DNA of 41,874 nt from an uncultured Bacteroidales bacterium (lineage in GTDB: Bacteria > Bacteroidota > Bacteroidia > Bacteroidales > Paludibacteraceae). Shown here piece after piece: positions 6,930 through 15,599 of the stretch. Position numbers and translations under genes: made by a program. The notes under the pieces are model-generated. The model saw only the letters and a program-made list of their open reading frames with translations, was not told where the DNA came from and searched no databases. Each line of letters begins with the position of its first letter. The first letter of the stretch is position 1. The stretch is from contig ONQO01000016.1 of assembly GCA_900319995.1 (NCBI GenBank), positions 1-41,874 on the forward strand, written 5' to 3'.

Positions 6930-7747
6930 GTTGCAGAACAATACCCAAAGTGATCTTTGACAGCCTTTTGAAATACGCCAAAGAAGGCAATGCAGAATGC
7001 CAGAATTATATCGGCTATTATATTATAGAAGGAGAAACACCCGATGATGTAGCGGTAAACGAAGACCCGGTTGAGTTGATTCGTCAATCTGCCGAAAAAG
7101 GCTGGCCTGCGGCACAATATAACCTCGGTTTGCTCTATGAGCAGGGCCTATATGTGGATGAAGATGGAGCGAAAGCCTTTGAATGGTATCTCAAAGCGGC
7201 TATGCAAGGCAGCACGGAAGGCATGACCTCTGTCGGCATGTGCTATTATAATGGAATAGGCGTTACACCCGATTTGAGAAAAGCCCTGTCTTGGCTTAAC
7301 AAAGCAGCCATGTCAAAAGATGCTCGTGCACAACTCCTTTTAGCGGAGATTTATGCCAAGGATCATCGTTGCCAACACAAAGACAAAGCCTTAATGTGGT
7401 TTTGCGAGGCAGCGAAACATGATCTGACACGCGATGCCGAACTGAAGAAGTTCGTACTTGTGCCGCCGTATTATGACCAGTTACCGCCGGAGTCGATGTC
7501 TATCAACCTCCATGACCTGCGCGTGGATGAAGAGGCAGATTGGTATCCGCCTTACCCGGATCCGATGACGGAAGAGGAATTTGCTGCTTTGTTAGAAAAA
7601 GCCAAGGCGGGAGATGTGCCCGCTATGTGTCATGTAGCCGACTGCTACAAAGTCGGAAATGGCACCGAAGTGAACGTGGAGCAACTGATTTATTGGGGCA
7701 ACCGCTATTTGGATGCTATCCACGGCGAAACACCTCACGAAGAATAA
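6926..7747 (+). CDS. Sel1-like (TPR-like) repeat protein
   Basis: A 273-residue protein containing four or five Sel1-type repeats: AKEGNAECQNYIGYYI, SAEKGWPAAQYNLGLLYEQG, AMQGSTEGMTSVGMCYYNGI, AMSKDARAQLLLAEIY and a last divergent one near AKAGDVPAMCHVADCY. Sel1 repeats form alpha-solenoids that bind proteins. No signal peptide is present, so it probably acts in the cytoplasm. Its last third is duplicated as a damaged fragment at 13704-13894, which lies upstream of a paralog of the gene that follows here. Its function in the island is unknown; it may be an adaptor or an immunity-type protein. Confidence 0.85.
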   Translation: MSCRTIPKVIFDSLLKYAKEGNAECQNYIGYYIIEGETPDDVAVNEDPVELIRQSAEKGWPAAQYNLGLLYEQGLYVDEDGAKAFEWYLKAAMQGSTEGMTSVGMCYYNGIGVTPDLRKALSWLNKAAMSKDARAQLLLAEIYAKDHRCQHKDKALMWFCEAAKHDLTRDAELKKFVLVPPYYDQLPPESMSINLHDLRVDEEADWYPPYPDPMTEEEFAALLEKAKAGDVPAMCHVADCYKVGNGTEVNVEQLIYWGNRYLDAIHGETPHEE

Positions 7748-7754
7748 AAATCCT

Positions 7755-7788
7755 TCTCCTATGCATTTTTTGTGTGGGAGATTTTTTT
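7755..7788 (+). terminator. Terminator, first copy of duplicated module
   Basis: TCTCC 7755-7759 pairs with GGAGA 7777-7781 around a 17-base loop, followed by seven T. Nearly the same sequence recurs at 14485-14519. Confidence 0.65.
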
Positions 7789-7805
7789 ATTTTTTAAAAA
7801 AGTAG

Positions 7806-7813
7806 TACCTTTG
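7806..7813 (+). promoter_or_regulatory. Promoter -7 element of the decayed family member
   Basis: TACCTTTG at 7806-7813 followed by GCA. The module from the terminator through the start codon is repeated at 14481-14591. Confidence 0.6.
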
Positions 7814-7859
7814 CATCATCAAAAGAAAAAGAAGTTTAATCTAATAAATTTTGTAAGAT

Positions 7860-8724
7860 ATGTTAGATTTTAATGCAATTCAGGAACAAAAAAATACAAT
7901 TAAGGAAACAGTTTTAGGTGTTCACATCGAGTCTTGGGCTGAGGTATTTAGCTTTGATTATGATAAGAGTAATTTGAACCAATTGAGCCAAAATCATGCT
8001 TGCCGGAACCACAAGAAGGCGTGTATCGTACTGAATTCGATAAAATATACTCCAAACCGAAGCCAAATCCATACAAAGGCTTAAACGAAAAAGACAAAAA
8101 ATATGTCTTTGAATTTACAGAACCAATTTGGCCGAACGATCATGCGCACATTTGCCATAATTTTCATTTAGTCAAGTGCGCATAGATAAATACCCGCCTT
8201 ATATCTATTCCACATTCAAAATCTCTCCTGCTGTGTATGAACAGGACTGGGTAAATGCTATTAATGAATTGGAGGCCGCCATAACAATGGGAGATATGAA
8301 TGGTGTTTACACGAGGGAAGGAGCCGGCAATATAAATGACGGTCTGTTTTATCTTTCTTTCCTAAAATCACAAGTGATGGTTATGCCTTTGAATGCCGCA
8401 TTTATCAAGAATGCTCAGCTTAAAGAAGGTGCTATTTCTATCGATGACCTTGGCGTGTATTGTCCTTGCTATGATTTTGCAGGTTGTATTCGTCCTGCTG
8501 TTCTGCTTGATTTGAATGCTATTCGTAACTTTGCATCAAAAGAGAAAAAGGATGTAAAAGAACTTTATAAATATACTTTGCTCAAATTGTTTGCCTATGC
8601 GTATCAAGACCCGACGAATACAATTGACGAAACAGGAGCCTTTGTCAAAAAGGATTGGAATCCTTCTTTCTCGTATGACGAGCAGGAAGCAAATAAGTTT
8701 GTAAAGAAATACTTGGGATATTAG
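7860..8724 (+). pseudogene. Frameshifted copy of the island's unrecognised family
   Basis: Three frames together match the intact paralog at 14591-15457. Aligning the nucleotides locates two single-base losses: one T from a TTTT run near 7973-7975 and one G from a GG pair near 8170-8171. Otherwise the frame is restored, giving YPPYIYST, a C-P-C-Y element, LLKLFAYAYQD and DEQEANKFVKKYL at the end. The last 140 coding bases differ from the paralog at only three positions, while the middle is strongly divergent. Both losses fall in short homopolymers, so they could be sequencing or assembly errors; if real, the gene is dead. A GTG at 8176 could express only the C-terminal 182 residues. Confidence 0.8.
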
Positions 8725-8762
8725 TCCCAAGTACATCTCATTTAGAATAGTCTCTTTGATGC

Positions 8763-10826
8763 TTATTTGATTTCGTGATGGAAATACTCCCAAATAAACA
8801 CCATAGCCATAGTATCTAACTCGCAGTAACGGAGCAATGCGGAGCGCAGAGCATCTTCTATCTTGTCGTCGCAAAACATCATGCGGCTATATGCGGTAAG
8901 TGCAGCTCCGCCGTTTGCTACTGTCATGTCGTCTTCATAATCCAATTCTTCGTCTTGGATGCGTTGCATTTCCTCTTCGGAGATGTCCAGATACGTAGCC
9001 ATGGACGGCAAATGATGATACGGATTGTCTATTGTGCCATCAGCTGTACGGAAAATCCAAGCAATAGGAGAACTCGGATCGATATTCTGGCTTGGTATCT
9101 CTTTTCCGTATATGGCTTGGCTATATTTACTTTGCAAAAACTCCGAACTATTCAATACTGCCGGAAGCACTTTCTTGATAGAGTTAGAGCCGTGCATTTG
9201 GCTGTAGCAATAATAGTACCGTTTGACAATATCCAACAAATCCACCATGTCGCGATAGCCCTTTCTCTTTGTATCTTTGTCGTGCGTGATATTATCGATG
9301 AAGTCAATCAGTTCGCCTTTGTCTGTTTCGCGGCTTTCCTCTAACTGTGCACGAATAGCATTGAGAATCGAATTCTCATGATTCGCATAGCGGAAAATAG
9401 TTCCCTTATCCTTGGTTAGTTGACGTTTCAGTTCACGCACGAACTCAAAGTTAGGGAAAGTTTTCACATCTTCATTGAGGTATTGCCCCGCATGACGAAT
9501 GGTGTATGAGCCATCCGGCTTTTTGTCGATAATATGATGCGAGAACTGGAATGCTACCTGTTCGTAAGGATGCATGCCTTGATAAAACGGCAGGGCAACA
9601 GCTGTCGTCTCAAAATCAATCATGTGAAGTGGGTATATCCATTTATCCATTTCTGCTTTTAATCCATTACGATCGAGGTAAATGTCTCCTTGCAGGCTGT
9701 CGCCAAAATACTCTTTCCATTTGGCATTGTTGGTAGCGATCGCAACTTGTAGCCAGTGTCGTTCAGAAGCATTTAAGCCTTCCTGCGGTTTGGGATTCTC
9801 CCTAAGAGGCATGATTTCTTGCGTCAATTGGCTCTGTTTGTAGATTCCATTTTTTATCCACTCGCCTCTTCGAATATAAAGCCCCCACAAATCGCTTATT
9901 TGTGCATCTATAGCTTCGGAAGGTTTATATCCGGCTTTCTTTTGCCAGCACTCGTCTCGTCCGTCTAATAACATACCATCTGCTCCGTGACCACAGAATG
10001 GACACTTGAAGCATTTTGCATCTATGTCAGACGATAAACGTTCATCGTTTTCCCACGCTTTACGTGTGTCCTCTACAAAAGTGGCAAATTCCTTCCCAAG
10101 AACATCAATTTGCTCGGTTGTTTTTCCGTCTATGACTTGGTTGACAATACCGTCTATATCAAAAGCTGTCAGTATTGGAACTTGCGACTTAGCAATTAAG
10201 TTTGCGGCATTGGGATTCACCTCAACGGATGAACTACCATCCGTATGTTTGATTTTGAATAGCTGGTTTAGATTATCGACGTCTACTATTTGACTTTTGT
10301 CCGCCATCATTAGGTACGCGTGTACCTCGTAATCTTTATACGCGTGTGTAAGAACATATTTCTGGAATGCCAAATCATAGATATATTCCCGCCATCCGCT
10401 GGCAACGGAATGCGTCTGCTTCTTTCCCATCCAATGGTCGGTATTCGGATTAAACGATTTGGCTTTTACCTCAATAATATCTATACGCTTTCCATTCTTG
10501 CGGATAATATCTGCCCGAACAAAACAGTTCTCCCATGCGAAAGCAGCTTCTGCAATAACTACTTTCTCGAGTTTTAGCAGTTCTTCGGTTTTATCTAAAG
10601 ATTCTTTGTAACCCTTAATTTCTTTCAAATCCACCTCAACATGCTCATAGAGTTTCGCAAGTTCTCCTACTTGAAAACCGCCTTCAGCAAGCGATTGTAA
10701 GAACTCGTCATCGGTCATGCAGTTAGCATATTTCTCCGGATGTTTGGCATAATGTAGACCTGTGGGACATTCCAATGCAGCCTTGAATAACGATTTAGTA
10801 AACGGATGAGCAGTCTTCAGTTGCAT
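8763..10826 (-). CDS. DUF2779 protein with Cas4-like Fe-S nuclease and DEDD-like domains
   Basis: A 687-residue protein. The N-terminal half looks like a PD-(D/E)XK nuclease of the Cas4/AddB type: E93, D106 (VRADI) and E119-V-K121 (DIIEVKAKS). Cys20 and a later cluster (Cys272, 275, 278, 293; CFKCPFCGHG ... ECW) could bind Fe-S or zinc. The second half is DUF2779 with a DEDD-exonuclease-like DFET (404-407) and PFYQGMHPYEQVAFQFSHH, and a late RYCELDTMAMV element. It is longer than its relative at 17288 and lies on the opposite strand. It is downstream of a small nuclease-like gene (38-base gap) under a common promoter near 11460. DUF2779 proteins are associated with defence and mobile regions; the substrate is unknown. 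Confidence 0.85.
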   Translation of the reverse strand: MQLKTAHPFTKSLFKAALECPTGLHYAKHPEKYANCMTDDEFLQSLAEGGFQVGELAKLYEHVEVDLKEIKGYKESLDKTEELLKLEKVVIAEAAFAWENCFVRADIIRKNGKRIDIIEVKAKSFNPNTDHWMGKKQTHSVASGWREYIYDLAFQKYVLTHAYKDYEVHAYLMMADKSQIVDVDNLNQLFKIKHTDGSSSVEVNPNAANLIAKSQVPILTAFDIDGIVNQVIDGKTTEQIDVLGKEFATFVEDTRKAWENDERLSSDIDAKCFKCPFCGHGADGMLLDGRDECWQKKAGYKPSEAIDAQISDLWGLYIRRGEWIKNGIYKQSQLTQEIMPLRENPKPQEGLNASERHWLQVAIATNNAKWKEYFGDSLQGDIYLDRNGLKAEMDKWIYPLHMIDFETTAVALPFYQGMHPYEQVAFQFSHHIIDKKPDGSYTIRHAGQYLNEDVKTFPNFEFVRELKRQLTKDKGTIFRYANHENSILNAIRAQLEESRETDKGELIDFIDNITHDKDTKRKGYRDMVDLLDIVKRYYYCYSQMHGSNSIKKVLPAVLNSSEFLQSKYSQAIYGKEIPSQNIDPSSPIAWIFRTADGTIDNPYHHLPSMATYLDISEEEMQRIQDEELDYEDDMTVANGGAALTAYSRMMFCDDKIEDALRSALLRYCELDTMAMVFIWEYFHHEIK

Positions 10827-10864
10827 AGCAAAAAGGGTTAAGAGTATTTTTGAAAAAAAACTTA

Positions 10865-11416
10865 TTAATTGAACAATTTGGGGTATTTGTTTTTGAAATC
10901 TCCAGTAAGATCTGTTGTCTTATCTAAAAATTTATCGGAAAGGCTTATAACCCATGCGGTTCCATTTTTGCGTTTTTTAGCATCGCATTGTTCGTTATTG
11001 ACATTATATTTTTCTTGTATTTTAATTTTATCTTTAGGTATGCTACGAACGCTTTTAATAGAGCCATCTTCTTTAAATAACACTATGATTAATGTATCAA
11101 ATTCCCAACTATGAATGTCGCTTAAATTCTTACCTGTATTAGCAGTTATCCTTCTAGTTTTAACTTGTATTTTCTCTTTAATATCTCCGTTTTTTTCTAT
11201 ATCGTATCCTGCTTTTGAGGCAGTTGCTAACTTATAAGTACATCCATCATTTAATTTTTCAAAATATTCACGTACCAATTGTTCTGCAAACTCTCCGACA
11301 ATATTAGACGTTCTGCCTAATTTTTCATGAATATCATTAGTAGCTTTATTCCAACCTATCCAGGAATTATGAATATCACTAATGGAGTTTAATTTTTTCT
11401 GTTTATTTTTCGCCAT
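10865..11416 (-). CDS. Small PD-(D/E)XK endonuclease-like protein
   Basis: A 183-residue protein. The pattern GEFAEQLVREYF (Glu42), then AGYDI (Asp72), then IQVKTRR (Q84-V-K86) matches a restriction-endonuclease-like core in which Gln replaces the usual Glu of E-x-K, as in several genuine members. A lysine-rich first ten residues and a basic C-terminus suit DNA binding. It is the first gene of a minus-strand operon with the large DUF2779 protein, so the two probably act together. It could be a restriction enzyme without a methylase or a nuclease subunit. No modification gene lies nearby. Confidence 0.65.
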   Translation of the reverse strand: MAKNKQKKLNSISDIHNSWIGWNKATNDIHEKLGRTSNIVGEFAEQLVREYFEKLNDGCTYKLATASKAGYDIEKNGDIKEKIQVKTRRITANTGKNLSDIHSWEFDTLIIVLFKEDGSIKSVRSIPKDKIKIQEKYNVNNEQCDAKKRKNGTAWVISLSDKFLDKTTDLTGDFKNKYPKLFN

Positions 11417-11455
11417 AAAGTGTAAAATTTATAGTTAATATTCAAAAATTTGCTG

Positions 11456-11487
11456 CAAAGTTACAAAAAAACAATGAAATATGCAAA
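11456..11487 (-). promoter_or_regulatory. Promoter of the minus-strand nuclease operon
   Basis: Read on the minus strand: TTTG (11484-11487), 20 bases, then TAACTTTG (11456-11463). It is divergent to the promoter at 11516. Confidence 0.75.
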
Positions 11488-11515
11488 TTTATTTTTCTAA
11501 TTGAATTATTTTTCG

Positions 11516-11523
11516 TATTTTTG
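11516..11523 (+). promoter_or_regulatory. Promoter -7 element of the 355-residue family member
   Basis: TATTTTTG at 11516-11523 followed by GCAC. No good -33 TTTG. A very similar stretch precedes the gene at 14016. Confidence 0.5.
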
Positions 11524-11570
11524 CACTCGCAAAAGAAAAAATGTCTAACAATTAAAAATTAATTTAAAAT

Positions 11571-12638
11571 ATGCCATTTAAATTTGAAAATCTAAATGCA
11601 GGAGAAATGGCTGCGCAAGGTGGTTTTCTATCACAGATAGATTCTTCTATTAAAGTTGCGTGGTGTAACTTATTGCATTGCGATGAGGAATACTTGAATT
11701 ATTTATTTCGCGAAAATGATGCAAAACTCCATTTCCCAGAGGATAAGCCGATATTTGCTACAGCGGACAAATTGGAGAAAATACATGTCTCCAATAGTGA
11801 CAGTGATTTTTTGAATTTTATAGAAATTGACACATACCCCTCATATATTTATTCTCCCTTAAAGACGTTAGATAATACATGCTTTTCTAAAGCGATAGAT
11901 GAATTGGAGCAGATTATTACGCGAGGCGACATGTCTTTCAAGGCAAAATCATTAGGCTTAAGTGCTGTTGATAATCAGCCCTTTGTCCTGTCTCTTCGAA
12001 AAGCCGATGTGCCTATTGTAAGAGTAAATAGCAGCATATTTGAATCTTTAAAAAACGCAAATACCCTTTCATGTGATTCATGTGCATGTTATCTACCCGA
12101 AGACAAGCCTAATAAAAAATCTCCCACTATCATGATCAATGCAGAGATGTTAGAAGAGAGGTTTGATCGCATCAAGGATAGCAACAAGAGAGAAGCCGAG
12201 CTCATCAAAGCTTATCAATTTGATATTTTAGAGATGTTTGCTTATTCCATTAGAGAGCTTTATCCTAATGCATATGAAGGAGGTGACATTCATTTTGCAT
12301 TGGATTTTGCACTCCAATATATGAAGAATTTTGGGAAATCAGTAGATTTGTATTACAAGACTGTGCATCTTATTTCTGATTTTGATGAAGTGAAGTTTCT
12401 TGCAATAGAAGAAAAAGACCTTGAAACACTACGTGATATATTGAAAAATTTGCACAAAAGCGGATACTTGACAGATGATGCATTTGCGGCTGGTATATTA
12501 TATGACGATAACCTGCTTGACATTGATTGGAGAGAAGAAATCATTAAGCAATATGGCGATGATTATCTAACAAAGGACTACGTGAGACCACTCTCTGTCG
12601 ATTTAAAGCATCCTTATCCATGGTGGGCGATTGTATGA
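11571..12638 (+). CDS. Unrecognised island family, long member (355 residues)
   Basis: No known function recognised. It is a diverged paralog of the genes at 7860 and 14591: YPSYIYSPLK (89-98), ELEQIITRGDMSF (111-123), a C-D-S-C-A-C-Y segment (168-174), PTIMIN (185-190) and DILEMFAYSI (218-227) match the paralogs in order. After about residue 255 it has an extra helical region of about 100 residues not present in them. The DILEMFAYSI helix sits where zincin metallopeptidases have an HExxH helix, but no zinc ligands remain. There is no signal or membrane segment. It has its own promoter and terminator, so it is an independent cassette. Confidence 0.7.
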   Translation: MPFKFENLNAGEMAAQGGFLSQIDSSIKVAWCNLLHCDEEYLNYLFRENDAKLHFPEDKPIFATADKLEKIHVSNSDSDFLNFIEIDTYPSYIYSPLKTLDNTCFSKAIDELEQIITRGDMSFKAKSLGLSAVDNQPFVLSLRKADVPIVRVNSSIFESLKNANTLSCDSCACYLPEDKPNKKSPTIMINAEMLEERFDRIKDSNKREAELIKAYQFDILEMFAYSIRELYPNAYEGGDIHFALDFALQYMKNFGKSVDLYYKTVHLISDFDEVKFLAIEEKDLETLRDILKNLHKSGYLTDDAFAAGILYDDNLLDIDWREEIIKQYGDDYLTKDYVRPLSVDLKHPYPWWAIV

Positions 12639-12646
12639 CATCCTTC

Positions 12647-12694
12647 AAGCCCGTCTCATTAGCAAAAGCCGATGGGACGGGTTTGTTTTTTGTT
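12647..12694 (+). terminator. Terminator, left copy of a 48-bp direct repeat
   Basis: A 10-bp stem (12650-12659 with 12672-12681) with one G-U, then a T-rich run. It matches 20964-21011 at 45 of 48 positions in the same orientation. Confidence 0.85.
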
Positions 12695-12757
12695 TGGGAC
12701 ACAAAGCAAAAAAATGCAAAAAAATAACTTCTATTTTTTTATCCCAACTATTTGTTG

Positions 12758-12765
12758 TACCTTTG
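12758..12765 (+). promoter_or_regulatory. Promoter -7 element of the 296-residue gene
   Basis: TACCTTTG followed by GCA, preceded by AACTTCTATTTTTT, which also occurs before the promoters at 18866 and 20812. Confidence 0.6.
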
Positions 12766-12812
12766 CAGTGGAAATAAGAAAAAAGCTGACATCTAATATA
12801 ACATTAAGAAAT

Positions 12813-13703
12813 ATGAATATTATTTTTATCAAAGGAGCAAAGCAATCCGTAGTGGATTTTATCAATCGCGGTCTTAAAGGCTGCAAGTCTAAAGTACGCA
12901 TCTCTGCGAACTTGTCTGGAGAACAAATCGCCGACCGCCTCAACGGTCATGATTGTTCCATAGACATGAATTCGTATCTGCCTATTCCTGCTACCTTCCT
13001 TCATTATGACACCACTAATGGTCCATTGTCTTTCTGCGAATGGTATGCGTTGGGATGTCTTGATTACTCCGACAACTTTGATAAGGATATGTACCATACC
13101 AGATGGCAAGAAATAAACGACTATCTCAAGGCTCATCCGGAGCGGTTTACTGCGGACGAAGACGAAGAATATTCAGCAGCCGATTTGGATAAGGCACTAA
13201 AGGAAATTCACCCGGAATTGTTCGATGCGTATCGCAAATATATTCATCGCTATTATTGTGCCGCATCGTATCAAAAACGTAAATACGGAGTTGTCGGATG
13301 GGAAGATTGGGGAATGGAACACTATGGATGTCCGGCAAGTGTTCCTATGAATCAATGGAAAGTCAAAAGCGAAACGCAAGAACAACTCTGCTTGTCATTT
13401 GAGCTCATAGATACACTCGATAATCCTATTTCGTTCTTGAAATACATCAACGGTATAGATGGTATTGCTGTCTCTGCCTACGGCTTTGAGGAGAATTTCG
13501 TTCCATCTTGGTACCATTATGATGGTCAGAAAGACGAAGTAGTTTGGAAAGAAGAAGCTGAAGAAGATCTGAAATTTACGGAATATTTAGAGGCATACAA
13601 AAAGCAGGCAGAGTCCAATCCGAGGATGGCCAATTCCGAAGCATTGTATAAAATGCTGGAGGATTACGTCCGGGAATTTAAAAAGAACATGCCTAAGAAA
13701 TAG
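12813..13703 (+). CDS. Hypothetical protein, possibly Api92-like
   Basis: A 296-residue protein. The ATG at 12813 is chosen because earlier in-frame codons lie in or before the promoter. The pattern GVVGWEDWGMEHYGCPA, then LSFELIDTLDNPISFLKYI and SAYGFEENFVPSWYHYDGQ, resembles the WYxWxxxNWGTKW ... F.TAWSPP ... YxE..f.G layout of phage/mobile Api92-like proteins, but the match is loose. The protein is acidic, cytoplasmic and has a charged helical tail. It stops exactly where a fragment of the Sel1 gene begins, so its 3' end may have been reshaped by recombination. Function is unknown. Confidence 0.55.
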   Translation: MNIIFIKGAKQSVVDFINRGLKGCKSKVRISANLSGEQIADRLNGHDCSIDMNSYLPIPATFLHYDTTNGPLSFCEWYALGCLDYSDNFDKDMYHTRWQEINDYLKAHPERFTADEDEEYSAADLDKALKEIHPELFDAYRKYIHRYYCAASYQKRKYGVVGWEDWGMEHYGCPASVPMNQWKVKSETQEQLCLSFELIDTLDNPISFLKYINGIDGIAVSAYGFEENFVPSWYHYDGQKDEVVWKEEAEEDLKFTEYLEAYKKQAESNPRMANSEALYKMLEDYVREFKKNMPKK

Positions 13704-13894
13704 GCTGCGAAGCATGATTTGACTCGCGATGCTGAACAGAAAAAAGTTTGTATTCGTACCGCTATGTGTCAGGTAGCGGATTGCTACAAGGTAGGAAATG
13801 GCACCGAAGTGAACATAGAGCAACTGATCTACTGGGGTAACCGGTATTTGGATACTCTTCAGGGTGAATGCCTCGTGAAGAGGAAGAAGAATAG
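13704..13894 (+). pseudogene. Partial, internally deleted copy of the Sel1-repeat gene
   Basis: 13704-13747 matches about 7405-7451, and 13759-13868 matches about 7621-7731 of the intact gene; roughly 170 bases between them are missing and the whole N-terminal part is absent. The encoded stretch VADCYKVGNGTEVN, EQLIYWGNRYLD is recognisable. The frame is lost near the end (GECLVKRKK instead of GETPHEE). It is a relic of a duplicated cassette, not a working gene. Confidence 0.8.
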
Positions 13895-13956
13895 GTGTAA
13901 AATTACAAAAAAATATACAAATTTGCAATTATATTTTTCTATATGAATTATTTTTG

Positions 13957-13964
13957 TATCTTTG
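13957..13964 (+). promoter_or_regulatory. Promoter -7 element of the 139-residue gene
   Basis: TATCTTTG followed by GCACTC. The preceding AT-rich 40 bases resemble those before 11516. Confidence 0.6.
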
Positions 13965-14015
13965 CACTCGAAAAACAAAAACTAGTATATGAATCACCGA
14001 AAATAACTTAATTCT

Positions 14016-14435
14016 ATGTGGAAAGATACGAATCTTCAAATTACCGTCATCGGTTTATTGGTTGATGAGACCTATAAGACGATGAAATCATCTGAACCTG
14101 AAAAGTTCAAGCAGGTTGTAGATCAGTTTAGCGACATCGTTACTGATGTTGATACGACAATTGTAAAGAATGAGCAAGGTGACTTAGCTATTCGTTGCGC
14201 AGGGCAATATTATCCTATTCAAAGCGGAAGTTGGATACAAAAGGAATGTTGGACGGATGATGACGCACCCGAAGATGTACGATATAATGCGCTAGTTCCT
14301 TTTGGTGACCTTAATCATCTGCTGATGTTAGAAGCCTTTGTAAAGGTGGGACCGGATAGAGATACTCTTGCTAAAATGATTAGAGATGCTTGGGATGATT
14401 TCAAACAAGAGAGGAAGAACAAAAAGAAAGAATGA
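14016..14435 (+). CDS. Hypothetical protein, 139 residues
   Basis: Not recognised. It starts with an ATG about 45 bases after the predicted transcription start. A helical N-terminus is followed by DVDTTIVKNEQGDLAIRC and YYPIQSGSWIQKECWTDDD, which look like beta strands, then an acidic DWDD-type helical C-terminus ending in a lysine-rich tail. There is no signal peptide. It sits between the Sel1 fragment and the duplicated terminator/promoter module, where the other cassette copy has no gene, so it was inserted here or lost there. Confidence 0.55.
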   Translation: MWKDTNLQITVIGLLVDETYKTMKSSEPEKFKQVVDQFSDIVTDVDTTIVKNEQGDLAIRCAGQYYPIQSGSWIQKECWTDDDAPEDVRYNALVPFGDLNHLLMLEAFVKVGPDRDTLAKMIRDAWDDFKQERKNKKKE

Positions 14436-14484
14436 CTAACGATTCTTCTGCGAGGGCATTCCTAATGTATATGACTAAAATCCT

Positions 14485-14519
14485 TCTCCTATGCATTTTT
14501 TTGTGTGGGAGATTTTTTT
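14485..14519 (+). terminator. Terminator, second copy of duplicated module
   Basis: TCTCC 14485-14489 with GGAGA 14508-14512, then seven T. Homologous to 7755-7788. Confidence 0.65.
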
Positions 14520-14536
14520 ATTTGAAAGAAAAGTAG

Positions 14537-14544
14537 TACCTTTG
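14537..14544 (+). promoter_or_regulatory. Promoter -7 element of the intact family member
   Basis: TACCTTTG followed by GCATC, homologous to the element at 7806. Confidence 0.6.
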
Positions 14545-14590
14545 CATCGTTAAAAGAAAAAGAAGTTTAATTTAATAATTTTTGTAAGGA

Positions 14591-15457
14591 ATGGTAGATT
14601 TTAATAACATCCAAACCGAAGAAACTAATATTGCGCAAGAAATGTTAGATGTTTTCGTCAAACCATGGGCAGATGTATTTGGCTTTGAGTATGATAAGAG
14701 CAATTTTGAACCCATTGAGCCAAAATCATGCCTGCCGGAACCCCAAGAAGGCGTATATCGTACAGAAACAGATAAAATATACTCTAATCCGAAGCCATAT
14801 CCATACAAAGGAATGAAAGACGGAAAAATTGTCCTTGAATTTACGGATCCGATTTGGCCGAATGTTATCAAGGCTAAGCTTTTTAATAGCTCTAAATTAT
14901 CATTAGGTCAGATTAATAGATACCCTCCTTATATCTATTCTACATTAAAAGTAGTATATACATGTAAATCGGATGATTCTTTTACGGAAGCATTAACCGA
15001 ACTGGATGCTATTATCACGAGACAAGATATGAATTTTATAAACGAAAAACTGTTTCCTGATAATATCACTTGTCCTTTCTATTTGTCATTTCTAAAAACT
15101 CGGGTGATAATCCTGGTACTTGAAGACATTTCACTTGTTAATATTACTGCACAAAAGCCACAAAATAGAACTGTTATAAATCTTGGCTTATATTGTCCTT
15201 ATTATGATCGTAATTTTTATGATCATCACCCGACTATTATGCTTTTTTCGAATGCTATTCGTGCTTATGCTAAAAATGAGCAGAAAGATCTAAAGGAAGT
15301 GTATATGCGGACTTTGCTCAAATTGTTTGCCTATGCGTATCAAGACCTGACGAATACAATTGACGAAACAGGAGCCTTTGTCAAAAAGGAATGGAATCCT
15401 TCTTTCTCTTATGACGAGCAGGAAGCAAATAAGTTTGTAAAGAAATACTTATCTTAA
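14591..15457 (+). CDS. Unrecognised island family, intact member (288 residues)
   Basis: No known function recognised. Ordered features are CLPEPQEGVYRT (47-58), a WP-N loop (89-91), YPPYIYSTLK (111-120), ELDAIITRQDMNF (137-149), LGLYCPYYD (198-206), PTIML (214-218), LLKLFAYAYQD (242-252) and DEQEAN at 275-280 near the C-terminus. The last two occupy the spacing of the HExxHA helix and the ExxAN helix of ImmA/IrrE-like zincins, but both histidines are missing, so if the fold is shared the protein is catalytically dead. It is cytoplasmic, without membrane segments. The gene is a single-gene cassette between the duplicated promoter and a nuclease gene. Confidence 0.75.
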   Translation: MVDFNNIQTEETNIAQEMLDVFVKPWADVFGFEYDKSNFEPIEPKSCLPEPQEGVYRTETDKIYSNPKPYPYKGMKDGKIVLEFTDPIWPNVIKAKLFNSSKLSLGQINRYPPYIYSTLKVVYTCKSDDSFTEALTELDAIITRQDMNFINEKLFPDNITCPFYLSFLKTRVIILVLEDISLVNITAQKPQNRTVINLGLYCPYYDRNFYDHHPTIMLFSNAIRAYAKNEQKDLKEVYMRTLLKLFAYAYQDLTNTIDETGAFVKKEWNPSFSYDEQEANKFVKKYLS

Positions 15458-15488
15458 GATGCAAAAAATCACAAAAAACGAATTTCTA

Positions 15489-15520
15489 TTTGCATATTTG
15501 CCCAAAAAGTAGTATCTTTG
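15489..15520 (+). promoter_or_regulatory. Promoter of the two-gene nuclease unit
   Basis: TTTG 15489-15492, 20 bases, TATCTTTG 15513-15520. Confidence 0.75.
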
Positions 15521-15599
15521 CAACGAATTTTAATGAAAATCCTTAAAAAACATAGTATCAACTTTAAGAAGGAGCTTCCGATACCTCAGTTCGGGAATC

